Below are positions 8,736 to 20,493 of a stretch of DNA of 64,000 nt, piece after piece. Origin of the DNA: Campanula takesimana (Eukaryota > Streptophyta > Magnoliopsida > Asterales > Campanulaceae). Below the pieces are notes generated by a model. The model did no database searches. It was not told the origin of the DNA and was given only the letters and a program-made list of their open reading frames with translations. The position numbers were made by a program, and so were the translations under genes. Every line of letters starts with the position of its first letter. Within the stretch, counting starts at the first letter, position 1. The stretch is from NCBI GenBank assembly GCA_026119855.1, contig JAOWBW010000222.1:1302001-1366000 (forward strand). Reading direction: 5' to 3'.

Positions 8736-8889
8736 CTTCATCCGTCCCAATATGATAGTCCCGTTTGACTTTTCAAACATTTTAAGGTTGCATTATAACT
8801 TTTGAAAATTCAATGATTTTAAAGCTTAAATTTTGGAAATAAGACTAACTTTCTGGTGCAAAGAAAATGGGAAAATGAGGCCGAGGGAG
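8736..8889. mobile_element. Stowaway-like MITE
   Basis: The 154-bp element is flanked by TA on both sides, begins cttcatccgtccc and ends ggccgagggag. This is the inverted pattern of plant Stowaway (Tc1/mariner-derived) MITEs. Confidence 0.65.
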
Positions 8890-9029
8890 TATGTATAATG
8901 CTAAGTCCTGATTATTATGTAGTGTCAAATTTCAGCCGATTTATTGTTCTATTATGCAGTGTCAAATTTTAGTCGACTTAGTTTTTATTGCTTGGGACTC
9001 ATAAGCAGTTAGATCCATAAGTTTGCAAA

Positions 9030-12000
9030 TCTATATATAACTAAAAGGAAGGTTTTCGTAAATCTTCGAACAACCAGGGGCACAATCGATATTCCATCAT
9101 TTCTCACCAAGAATTACACGTGTCCCCCACGTGTCCCATTCTCTTCCATTGGGATTATAATCACATTCAAAATTCAAAAGCTTCTTCAGCACATATCATT
9201 CAACTTCTCCTCCCTCCTCATTTTTCTCTCATCTCCCTCTCTCTCTCTAAAATGACACACTCTCTCTCACACACACAACTTTTCTCTCTGTAAATCACTT
9301 TGATGTTCCTTCACGGTGTTCATTCCCGGCGTCCCAAAGTTCGTCCCGTACCTCTCTTCTCCTCCGACGTTCTCCGGCGTCGGTTCATTTTCTCCGGCGT
9401 CGCTTCTTCTTCTCCGGTAAGGTCATCTTCTCCCTTCGTCTCGCATATCCGACGACTTACTCCGGTTTCTATTTCGCAGATCCCAACGGTCAATATGTGC
9501 GCTTAGGTGATGCGAACATACCCCAGAAGTTTGAAGACGATCCAACGATTAACGAAACGGGAATCTGTTGTTTTCTGGAGCGATTGTTTTTCGCCGAATT
9601 TTGAATCAGGTTCGTTCCGATGACCTTTTCTCTATCTCCGGTGAGCATTTGTCAGATCTCTCCAGTCAATATGAGCGCCTAGGTATTGCGAACATATCCC
9701 ATAAATTTGAAGGCGATCCAACGGTTAACGAAGCTGGAATTTGATTTTTTTCAGTAGCGATTTTGTTTTTGGCGATTTTTGAAATTGGCTCATTGTCTAC
9801 CTCAAATTGAGTTAAAGAGTGGCATAGAGAGCTGAGATTAAATGTTGTAAACCCTAATCAGCAAAGAATTATTGTGAGAGCAAACCAGTTCAGAATGGGC
9901 TAAATTTGTCCCCCTCCCACATAGCAGTTAAGCAGCAGCAACCCCACCCTTCCCAGTTTGATAATGAACTAGGTTCTCTAATTATCTGTCAATTCGAGTG
10001 GAAAATCATGGAGTGAAACTTCAACTCTTCTACGACTCTGATTAATCGTTGACGTCGTTTTACCCTGTATTTCACCCCACGTAATTTGCTACTTCCCCAT
10101 TGTCACCGCCCATCTGATCCAAAATTACTATAGTAAATGACACGCATTCTAATTAAAGTTGAAGGTGACTTCAATGGCTGGCGATTGTGCGTAGGAGGAT
10201 GTCTATCTGGAGTAGTATTTTTTTCTTTTAACCTTTTTCTTTCAGATTATTTTCAGTTCTTCTTGCAATTCGCTGTTTTCATATTAGAATGTCATTTTGC
10301 TTTGATAAAATACTTGGTGCTGGTGAATGAATGAATTTTTGAGGATGGGAGGTCGAAGAAAGAAACAAAGACAGGGGAAATTGAAGGAATTGTGCATTCA
10401 TTCCAAACTTGAAGGAATTGGATGGCTTTCAATCTTTATAGTGTTGCACTACGTTGTTCTATATGGTTGTCCATCTTTGTTGATAGTATAGTTTGTTTGT
10501 ATTTATCATGGTTTATCAAGTAGATAATATTAGTAGCTTTTTGTTTGTAGGATGCCTCAAATAATATGATTTCTAAACCTAAGAAGTTCAAGATAGTCTG
10601 GACGATCAATTGGTGAAGGTTAATGTATTACGAGGAATTCCCTATGGTTAGTTTGCATGATTTGATATTTTTCCCGCAAAAAACATGCTGCCCACTCCAC
10701 GCCTAGGTAATTTTCCTAAGCATCACCTCCCTTTTGGTCGTAGTTTGAAGTCAGGTTCATATTTTCAGAAAGACTACAGTTTTTAGTCCATTTCATTACC
10801 TTGATTCATCCTCATTTTCTTTTTGTCTCTTCGGTAGATTGAGTACATTAAAATTTCACGAGGCATTAACTCTTGGTATTTCCATTCGGGGAAAAGCAAA
10901 AGTTGATGATTAAAATGAAAGGACTAACTTTAGTCAAAACTATTGAACTGCAGCACTCATATTGAAACTTATCATTGTAGATAGTCATAAGGCAAGTGAT
11001 GGAGGAGATGCTAAATTTCTTGTTTGCTGTTGATCTTAGTTCAAAAAGGATTTGGATTGATGGTGATGAAGGTGGTTGATGGTGGAGATGGTCTGGAGGA
11101 GTGGCAGTGGGATGATCTGATAGTGGGGTTAGACGATGTTGTTCTTTCATGGCACAATGATGTAGTAGCAGCAGCATGTTAGAGGAAGGGTAGGGCTGGG
11201 CGAAACAGTTTGCTAAGGTAATGAGAATTTGTTATATGGGGGTAGAAACTAAGAGCCGACATAGTTGGACTTTTTTTTCCTGTTAATTTCTTTGTACATA
11301 AAATTTGATTCAAGTGTTTTTAGTGTTAAAAAAAATATCAACAACAAGACAATTTTTCCAGAATCGGAAACGTTGCTAACGAACAAGCTGCACTACCTTT
11401 CCATTACATTCTCTTTCTATTTCCTCATATACATACAATTTAATATAATCATCTTCTCACCCATGTCAAATTTGATAACTTTCGGCAAGAAGCCTTGAAA
11501 ATATTGGTCCTCACTGATGAGTAAACGATTGAATGGTTTCTTGGGTTTCCTCAATTTTTATTTGTATGTTTAGCTGGGGAAAAAACATGCTAAATTTTTT
11601 AATGTTTCATGTCTTGCAGATCTTTACCCATACCAGACATACGCCCAACTTCAATTATGATGGTCGAATCAATTTTGCTTTATTAGTTGATGAGAAAAAA
11701 TGGCGTCCTGACATAGAGGTTTTCCTTATGTAGCAACTGTAGCAAATAGAAGAGCCAGATTGGGAGGAAGAGCAGTGGGGATAAGTGGGGATATAAAGGT
11801 GCCTCATTTTACATCTTTAATGGACAGATTTTGGGTTGCTACTCTCTTATTTAATGTTTGCATATTTGTTTACAGGGAATTTGTTTATGCTATTAACTCA
11901 GATTGTTATTCTTATTTGATTTTGCTGTTTGGTCTTAGTTTGCACCATGGTTCATTGGGTTAGTTTAATAACATTCACATCTCACTTTTCTAAATTTCCA

Positions 12001-14354
12001 TTTACATATTGAAATTCTTCACCTTTGCTTAAAAATGGGTTTGGGGAAGCCTCAAATAGGGGTTTTTGTCAGTCACAGAAACTATATTACCTACACTTCC
12101 TTGACCGCGAGATATGTTCAACTGGGTCATAACAAATGGCATTGAGTTGTTTTCTGAATGCTATGAGTTGGTTTTTGCATGATTAGTCTACTTTGAGTTG
12201 TGTTGTGGCTGCGTGTGATGAATTAAGATAGTGTTTTGGGTCCTCATATTGAGTATTTATTCATATGCATGTATTAGGATATAGTCTTGTGGATATGTAT
12301 TTTTTTTTGTATTTTGGTGCATTGTTTCGTATTTATCTATTATTCGTTTACGCGGGCTTGGAAACCTAAGAGGTAATTTTGGGCATCATCCTACAGCAAA
12401 AAATGCGAATATTCCGAACAAGTTTTTTAGTTTTAATAATTTCAATATTGTTTGGGTACATTCCTATCTTCACCTCCTTCCCGACTGTAATCAAGGATTG
12501 TTGTGTAATTCGAATTAATCCATTAGGAATATCAAGAAGAATTTCGTTTTGGATGTGTATTAGGCAATGAAGATGGGGAGACGTGTTTTGGGGATTGACT
12601 TGATGGATTCTATTGGCTTCATGTTATACTTCCTCTTCGTCTGTCCTCGAAAGTTAGTCTCTTTTTTTTCCTAATTAAAATGAATGAACTTAGATCAATA
12701 ATTAGGCAACTTTTAATTACCTTAATAAAAATTTAAAAATTGTTATTGATAGTATTTTTAGTGGTGTATCAATGACAAGTTGTAAATTTTCGTTAGATGA
12801 TCAAAAGTAGCTTAATTTATTGCCTAGAGTTCATTTGTAAAAACAACGAGAAAAAAAGAAAGAACTTTTCGGGACAGAGAGTATTTGAATTCTTAGCTCC
12901 CCATGGGCAGCTTGAAAGGGTTTTATAAGAATTTCGACTCAATATGTTTTAGCTATTTTTTTCTATTCGATTAATTTGCTATGTTTGTGAATAGTTTTAC
13001 TGGTTTAGTGACCTGATAATGTACAACTAATGCTTTCGTTCATAAGATTATGCTGATTTATGTTGCTACTTGATATGTGCTTAGTCAGATTTTTTTACCT
13101 ACTTAGTCAGTGAATCACATGCAAATTTACTTGGAAATTTTCGAAGTATGGTGGAATGTATGACATTATTTATTAGAGATTTGTTCAGTTGTAAATGCTT
13201 GGGTATTTTTCTTTCTTTTTAACTTTAACTTTGTGATGATTTGATCCCTATTACAATTACATAATTACACTATCAAATAACACATCTTAGTCATGCACCT
13301 CCTATTTTGTAATGATTATAGAACTTACTTTCAGATTATCTATTTTCATCTAATGTAGGATTGAGAGCTAGAGGAAGGGCCATAAATCCAGTTGATCTTA
13401 ACCAAGGTCAGCTTATCAGTGGCATGAGCCAACACGTCACGGCGAGACAACGGTGTCCTTGGAGAGACTCTTCAACATATCCGGGTGACTTTTTTTTTTT
13501 AGATTTGTATGTAACATGTTACATTATTTGATTTTTAATGCTTGGCTTATGAAATAATGGGTTGTCCTTATATTTAGGGAGACATAGTTGTATTTGTACA
13601 CTGAATAATTATTTATGTACATTGAACAAGATGTCATTGATTATTTATACACTTCACATCACGTTATGATCTGTTTTCCCGACACAGCCAACTTTGAAGG
13701 GAGGAGGGGTTTGCATCATGTCCGGAATTCAAAGAGCTAAAAAATGATTAATTGGGATACATGGTGATGTTACCACAAATACACAATTCTAATGTTTCAC
13801 ATTTTTTACATATTTAGCTACGACTTTTATGAAATCATATTTCTATCCTTTGTCGTTATATTTATTTGTTTTCTAACATATTTTTTTTTAATATTTTAGC
13901 TTAGTGTTTCTAATTTCGAAATGTCTCCATGTTTTCTGTCTATATACGTAGGTAGAGTGGTTGAAGTCATGTCTTTAAGTTAGTAGTGGGTTTAAGCTTT
14001 GAATAATACGTGTGTACTAAGGACTCCATAACTCTTTATAATGTAAGGAGTAATTTTCTGGTGTTAATCATTTTCGCAATCTTTTGGTAGAGAATGGTGG
14101 TTTTGAAAGTTGGTAAGTTAGAGAGTTGAGACAATGTATTAATAGGAGTCATCTTTACCTCATCATTTTCATTTTATTCAAGTACAACCTTATTTGTACG
14201 TTTCCCAAGTTAACATTACTTTCTCTGTACTCTTCGCAACATTAATGTAAATAGTTTATTTTTTGCAAAACCACCATCTACGCATGTTCAACATAAATAA
14301 TAGTTGGAGAATGATTACAATGACCGCCGTGCATCGCACGGGTGGAAGAACTAG
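9030..14354 (+). mobile_element. Helitron, 5.3 kb, apparently non-autonomous
   Basis: The 5' end is TCTATATATAACTAAAAGG after an A (9029). The 3' end is a perfect hairpin CCGTGC-atc-GCACGG (14327-14341), nine bases, then CTAG (14351-14354), followed by T. TC at the start, a subterminal hairpin, CTAG at the end and insertion between A and T are all Helitron hallmarks. No Rep/helicase frame is visible, and the inside is AT-rich with only short chance frames. A diverged direct repeat lies near its 5' end (9460-9790). Confidence 0.85.
9460..9790 (+). repeat. Diverged direct duplication of about 160 bp
   Basis: tcaatatgtgcgcttaggt...gcgaacataccccagaagtttgaagacgatcc recurs as tcaatatgagcgcctaggt...gcgaacatatcccataaatttgaaggcgatcc. 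The two copies lie about 165 bp apart within the Helitron. Confidence 0.75.
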
Positions 14355-14794
14355 TTTGAATTATGATCAAATTTGATATAGGACCATGTTCTTTTCCTTT
14401 TATTGGTGTGTAATTGCTGCTGCTACAGAGCTTTGGTTTGGAGAGTTGAAATTATATTTTTCCTTCTTCATTGTAAACGGTATTTTTTTAAGGCAATAGA
14501 CTTATAAGGTATTTAGTTATCCCTAAAAAAAAATGGCTACACTGTTTGTCTTGCATACTCAATGAGGTTCTATATGTTGAATCATGGTCTTTGTAACATC
14601 TGAGAAATATGGTTATGAAATAAAATATTGATTCATAATTGTCACTAGATCAATTCTTTCTTCCATTAAATGTGGTTCAAGTGGTATTTATTGTATATGA
14701 AGCATTTTGAGATTTGGTAGTCAGGACATGATCAATTATTTATTTGAATAATGAATAAAATATGTTTCCAAACTGAGTACATTGGAATGTCAAA

Positions 14795-14990
14795 CAATTA
14801 GAATGATTTGTTGACCATGAAAGGAGCCACCTGGTAGAGATTGTGCAATTGAGGAATGAAAGCGGTGGCAGTGACAACAGGGCCAAGAGTGGCGGTGAGG
14901 GTGGTGGTTGCGTGAAAGGGAAAGAAGGGTGTAGAAGAGAAAATGGGAGATTTAGTCAGCAGCATAAGTTTGGACCGATTAACTCAAAAG
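14795..14990 (+). pseudogene. Possible second HIPP-like fragment
   Basis: ttgttgaccatgaaaggag and ggccaagagtggcgg echo the fragment at 7709-7906, in the same order, on the other side of the 5.3-kb Helitron. The reading frame is broken. It may be a duplicate exon piece carried by the same outer element. Confidence 0.25.
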
Positions 14991-15132
14991 AAACTTTAGG
15001 AATTGATGGAGCTAATAAGTTGGCACATTCTGAACTAAAGGTTATGCGAATATCTCCTTTTTCGTGCACACTCCACATTTAAAACTCGGGTATACGTTAG
15101 TCTCAGTCATATGTTAAATAAATTTGTGCTGA

Positions 15133-15165
15133 CCCGTGCCATTGGCACGGGCTTTTGAATACTAG
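15133..15165 (+). mobile_element. 3' end of an older Helitron
   Basis: An 8-bp perfect stem CCCGTGCC-att-GGCACGGG (15133-15151), a ten-base spacer and CTAG (15162-15165) are followed by T. The matching 5' end must lie left of 9030 but I could not place it. The 5.3-kb Helitron would then be nested inside this one. Confidence 0.7.
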
Positions 15166-15644
15166 TCTATATTACAATAGCAAATGGTCTTAACCGCCGA
15201 GACAAAGAGCGACTCAGATTTACTCTCAAAGTTAGATCCTACGGTCAGGAAATAAACAGAAGTTAACAGTGATACGGAAGTTAAGAGTGATGGGGGGAGA
15301 CGGTTGTTGACAGTTCACAATGGGGGCGGCAGTTCCCTAACCATCTTCTCGCTCATATACATACATAAATTTCACGCACAAAAAAGGGAAGAAAAAAAAC
15401 AGAGACATGGAAAATTATGATCAGAAACCATGACAAGAAAATCAAAACTTGAGAAGATTAGAATGTTGACCAGGTGAAAGGAAGCATGGGTAACTGGAAA
15501 TCTGGAATACTTCTAATGGGCCAAAAGCATTAAGTAAAGCTTTTTAGTTAAGCTTTGTTTTACATTGGATTACATTATTTTCTTCGGTTCTTCTTTATTT
15601 CTATATAGTTCTTCTTCCTTTTATTTTCTATGATGGATTATTAG

Positions 15645-16499
15645 CAGGGGCGGATCTTGTAGTGTGCCTACCATTGCCCAGGCAATGGTAAAAAAAAAAA
15701 AAAAAAAAAATTTTTTTTTTTTTTTTTACATTTTGAGTAAATAAGTTCATAACTGTGCGCCTAGATTACATAATCTTTAGGTAGCTTAGTTGGTTGAGAT
15801 GTTAGTTTTTTTGCCAAGTGACATGGGTTCAACTCCCACTAGTTGCAAATAGTTTCCAATTTTTTTAAAAAAAAAACTCTAATAGGTGAGCTTTCTTCAA
15901 AGTTTTTGTAAAATTCTTTTGATACCACTTAAAAATATTTTTTCCCTCTACTATGATTTTCTTTTTAAAAACATCAATGTAAAAAAAAAAAAGTTAAAAA
16001 AATCTTAACCATCACTTTAACTGACATTAATATAAAATTTTGTAGTTGTTCATGACATAAGCTTTCTTGTTCAAATTCAAAATAAATAAATAAATAAATA
16101 AAAATCTTGACCACTTATGTTTTTAAATTTGCTCATCATTTTCATTTCTATTTTGTCGATTTATCAACTATTATTGTGTGAATGATTTTTTCTTTACTAG
16201 CTATTTTTAGAATGGAGCATCGACCTTTTCCAATAATTCCCAAAATTTTACTTAGGGTAAATTGCCTAAGTATTTTACTACCTCCGTCCCACTTGAAAAG
16301 GTTGAAGGTTGATATTCCTTTTTGAGTTGTCACATTTGAAGGGTAACTTTCGCCTTTAAGAAGTACTAATACCAGAGTACACTAAAAAAAAAATTCGGGG
16401 GCGCTGCCCCCGAAGCCCCGTTCATTTTAGTTTCACGGTATTTTTTTTTTCTCGCACAGAATAGGCAACACCAAATGTTTTAGTGTAGATCCGCCACTG
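15645..16499. mobile_element. Non-autonomous hAT element with 8-bp target duplication
   Basis: The ends are CAGGGGCGGATCT and AGATCCGCCACTG, inverted with one mismatch. ATTATTAG flanks the element on both sides (15637-15644 and 16500-16507), the 8-bp duplication expected for hAT. There is no transposase frame; the inside is rich in A/T runs and includes a tRNA-like stretch. Confidence 0.9.
15780..15842 (+). other. tRNA-like (SINE-type) pol III promoter stretch inside the hAT element
   Basis: An A-box-like TAGCTTAGTTGG lies about 40 bases before a B-box-like GGGTTCAACTCCC. The intervening arms do not fold into a clean cloverleaf, so this is a relic of a tRNA-derived sequence and not a tRNA gene. 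Confidence 0.45.
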
Positions 16500-16748
16500 A
16501 TTATTAGTGTTTCATATTTTTATAAACATGAGTAAATTTTTACAATAGTATAGCACAAGGTCATTTAGATAGCGCGTGCGAGTATTTATTGGAGTGCTTC
16601 AGCTCATATCAAGTCTTATTTTAAGATTAGTTTAATTTTAATAAAGTAAACATTTTTATTTCAAATTAGAATTTTATTTTAATCAAGAAAATTAATTTTA
16701 AATTACTCTCTCAGTCCTAAAGTAAGAGTCATACATTAATTGTACACG

Positions 16749-16801
<53 letters not shown>

Positions 16802-16803
<2 letters not shown>

Positions 16804-17152
16804 TCGCGCTCCTGTGAGAACCATTTTATATGAGAACCGTGAGAACCAATCATAACCATTAGATTAGAAAAAAAAAATCAAGGGTCCAGATGTTAGATAC
16901 ACTTGGATACATTAGTTAATTTTCGAAAAACAATTGGATACATTAGTTTTTAACATAATGTATCCAAGTGCAACACTTAGATACAATACTTATTAACCTA
17001 TTGTATCCAAGTGTAATATCGAATTTTTTGTAATGTATCTAAGTGTATCAATTGTATCTAACATATGGACCCTTGATTTTTTTTCTAATCTAATGGTTAT
17101 GATTGGTTCTCACGGTTCTCACGATATTTAGGTTCTCATTTGAGCACCTACC
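16802..17152. mobile_element. Foldback MITE inserted in a (TA)n tract
   Basis: The arms ggtcgcgctc...gtgagaaccaatcataacc and their reverse complement enclose about 220 bp that itself holds inverted ggatacatt/aatgtatcc repeats. TA repeats flank both sides. Insertion into (TA)n recalls Micron-type MITEs of rice. Confidence 0.7.
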
Positions 17153-17289
17153 TATATATATATATATATATATATATTAAAGTTGGTGAGGAGAGTTGTG
17201 GGTTTGACATGTGTACATGTTTTAGTAAAAGTTTGAATTGGGAGAAGACACATCAAGATCATCTTAAAATGTAATGACTTTTGATATTC

Positions 17290-17960
17290 TCATTCTTAGC
17301 TAATACTATTAATTAATCATATTAGTAATTATATGAGTTAACTATTACTATTAATAGTATAAGTTAACTATTACTATTAATAGTATAAGTTAACCATGAC
17401 TATTAGTAGTATTAGTTAACAATAATATTAGTTACAATACAAGTTAAATATTACTATTAATAGTATTAGTTAACTATAATAGTTACTATATTAGTTAACT
17501 ATTACTATTAATAGTATTAATTAACTATAATAGTTACTATACATAAGTTAATTATTACTATTAATAGTATTAGTTAACCATAATAGTTACTTTATAAGTT
17601 ATTTTTTACTATTAATAATATTGGTTAACTATAATAGGCTACATACATTAACTATTACTATTATTAGTATTAGTTAATTATAATAGTTATTACTAGATTA
17701 TTCATTATTAATATTAATTAATCATAATAGTTAATATATCAATTAACTATTACTATTAATAATATTATTTTATTATAATAATTATATTAATAATTATTAT
17801 TATATAGATTAATCATTGCTATTAATATATATTGACTATTACTATCAATAGTATTAATTAATTATAATAGTTATTATAATAATAGTAATCATATAGATTA
17901 ATTTTATTATTAATAGTATTAGTTAAAATGATGATTACTATATTAGTTAACTATAGTTAA
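17290..17960 (+). repeat. Minisatellite ttaactattactattaatagtatt (left copy)
   Basis: Degenerate units of about 45-50 bp combine ttaactattactattaatagtat with ttaactataatagttac. The unit is itself partly palindromic. Confidence 0.85.
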
Positions 17961-18327
17961 AATATTTTTAAGACATAATATTGGTTTTCCGTGCTGAGGA
18001 CGGGTTACCCGCTAGTTAAATTAATAAGTGTTGGGTTTTTATATAATTTCATTTCATTTTCATTATGAGTCTGAAAGTAGGTCCCAATAGATAAAACATT
18101 TCTATTTGGGGTTGTCCTATTTCAAGTATCACACCCAAAATAGCAAAATATCCTAATTCGAGCGGGACGGATAGATTATATAATAAGACTTGACACAATT
18201 GATATCTTTTACAAACATCAAAAGAATTTCAATAATCTTGATAATTATTTCAACACGTTAGAATAAAATTTTTTACTAAGCTAATTTAAGAAAATATTTA
18301 CTTCATGTACGGGTGAAATATCACAAA

Positions 18328-18951
18328 CTAGCGGGTAACCCGTGCTCTTCACGGGAAACCTATACTATTTCTCAAAAAATATTTTAATTATAGTTAATTA
18401 ATATAGTAATCATTATTTTAACTAATACTATTAATAATAATAGTTAATTTATATGATTACTATTATTATAATAGTTATTACAATTAACTAATATTATTGA
18501 TAGTAATAGTTAATATATATTAATAGAAATAATTAATCTATATAATAATAATTATAATTATTATAATAAAATAATACTATTAATAGTAATATTAATAGAT
18601 ATAATAACTATTATAAATAATTAATATTAAAAATTAACAATTTAACTTATATAATAACTATTATAATTAACCAATACTAATAATAGTAATAGTTAATGTA
18701 TATAGCCTATTATAGTTAACTAATACTATTAATAGTAAAAACTAACTTATAAAGTAACTATTATAGTTAACTAATACTATTAATAGTAATAGTTAACTTA
18801 TATCATAACTAATATTATGAGCTAATAGTATTAGCTAATAATGAGAATATCAAAAGTCACACACATTTGGATGGTGATGATGTGGCTTCACACAAATGAA
18901 GCTTTAACATATGTTTGTCTATGTGTCAAAACCATAGCCCTCCTCACCAAC

Positions 18952-18996
<45 letters not shown>
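18328..18996 (-). mobile_element. Helitron (minus strand), complete, 669 bp
   Basis: On the minus strand it starts TC followed by a long TA run and ttaaagttggtgaggag. It ends with CCCGTG-aagag-CACGGG, ttacccg and CTAG (18328-18331), next to A outside on the plus strand. The inside is mostly the same minisatellite as in the plus-strand copy (18360-18830). The 3' ends of the two copies face each other 312 bp apart. Confidence 0.75.
18360..18830 (-). repeat. Minisatellite ttaactattactattaatagtatt (right, inverted copy)
   Basis: It is the same unit as at 17290-17960, in reverse orientation, and can form a very long inverted repeat with it. Confidence 0.85.
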
Positions 18997-19510
18997 TTTA
19001 TAACATGTGTCATATTATTGCAGGTATAAATTTGTAAACTCGATAACATAATAATTTTTATTTTTTGCATTTTCTTTTTAATATTTACCTCTTCCATTTA
19101 TAAAAGTCTAAAACTCAGTCATGATTTGCTCAAAATGAAAAAATACACGCAGTCAATTGCAGCAGTTTCTAATTTTTAAGACATGTATAATTCAAATGTC
19201 TCTGCCAACCATAATACTAAAAGCACGCATATGTTAAAACATCATATAACGTAAATGAGACAAATGCTAACCACTCTAGGCTATCTACGCGTTTGAATGA
19301 GGTGCTAAGGATTATTTATGATAAAACCACAATTGCGGTTGACAAAAGCAATTGGATTTTATTTTATTTTTTTTGAGTGGAGGCGCAAAAAATACCTTCA
19401 AATTAATGAAGACATTGTGCTAAGGATTATTTATGTTGAGTTTTTTAATACGATAAAATGTTCATGATTGTCATACCACATTATTAAGTTTTCGGATGAT
19501 TTTGCTTCCA

Positions 19511-19780
19511 TCTATATAGCACTCAAACTTATACGACATGCTTAAAGTACCTTACCCCCAACCAGCAATGAAAATACTAAAGCAAAGATAATATTTTTTT
19601 ACAAATGCCTTACCATGTTGTCTTTTGGTTTTCTTGGGACAAGTTTCATAACCTACTAACATGGTTGAAATCAATTCCTTCCAATCATTTCCTTGCAACA
19701 ACGATATGATTATTTTCTATCATTTAATTCAATTAGTTAACTTTGTGATTCTCGTCGAGTATCGACGGGGTACTTACTAG
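19511..19780 (+). mobile_element. Probable short Helitron
   Basis: The 3' end is clear: CGTCGA-gta-TCGACG (19753-19767), nine bases and CTAG (19777-19780), followed by T. The proposed start TCTATATAGCAC after A (19510) is only a guess from the usual 5' pattern. Confidence 0.5.
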
Positions 19781-20493
19781 TTTTAGAAATGAGAATCTTA
19801 CTCTAAAACAAAAATATATCCTCTTACTCATAAACGATGGAAATATAAAATTTTCATTTTAATATTTTGTAATTTTAAATATAACACGTAAAAAAAAAAA
19901 AAAAAATGTTTTATCCGTGTTTAAAACGAATGACCTTGTTGATTTAAATTTCGTAAATCTGTTTGTTATCCACTTTTCGAAATGTTCATTTTGCATGTCC
20001 TGTCTCTGTCCTAAAATATTAATCTTTCTTTTAAAACCGGACCAGAGTATTTCATAGATGAGAAAATTACCACCTAATCCTCAGTCTTAAGCAAAACGAC
20101 CATCCAGTCCAAGTTAATATTTTCGTTTACCACCTAGTCCAAGCTAATATTTTCGTTTACCACCTAGTCCATTAAAATTATTAATTCCCAAAAATACCTT
20201 GCTATAAATAAAATCCTACCTCCCTCCTCCCTTGACAAACACGTAGCTGCATCTCTATACTTTCTCTCACTTCTCCTGAACCTCCGACACCCTCCCTCCG
20301 ACCATCTCCGGCGACCCCTCCCCTCCCCACCTCCGGTGACCCTACCTCCGGCGATCCTGCAGATCTACCTCTTCTCCGTCACCGGCCACCTCCTACGGCG
20401 ATGCTCTCTTCCGACGACGACCCAACAGATCCAGTCAATTCAAATTCTGGCGACCATCTCCTTTCTCCGACCAGATCTGAGCATCTCACTACC
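19781..20493. other. Non-coding AT-rich stretch and exon-like C-rich leader
   Basis: No gene is seen. A 34-bp unit (accacctagtccaagctaatattttcgttt) is repeated in tandem around 20090-20170. From about 20260 a cytosine-rich stretch (cctccggcgacc) resembles a leader or first exon. It continues after the solo LTR (22006-22240) with a related cttccgacgacg stretch. It may be an old gene or DNA-transposon fragment. Confidence 0.4.

Larger units (their letters stand above)
16750..18015 (+). mobile_element. Helitron (plus strand), interrupted in its 5' TA tract
   Basis: The 3' end reads ccgtgctgaggacggg, then ttacccg and CTAG (18012-18015), followed by T. Its body matches the minus-strand Helitron at 18328-18996 (ttaaagttggtgaggag, ttttgatattctcatt, and the ttaactattactattaatag minisatellite). 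The (TA)n tract at its 5' end is split by a foldback element, so its exact 5' base is uncertain. Confidence 0.65.

Noticed and set aside
9300..9506. Short frame in a C-rich, exon-like stretch
   Set aside because: It lies inside a Helitron, has no recognisable domain, and the sequence is duplicated 160 bp away without the frame.
15166..15200. TCTATATTAC right after CTAG as the start of another Helitron
   Set aside because: The pattern is weak and no matching 3' end could be assigned with confidence.
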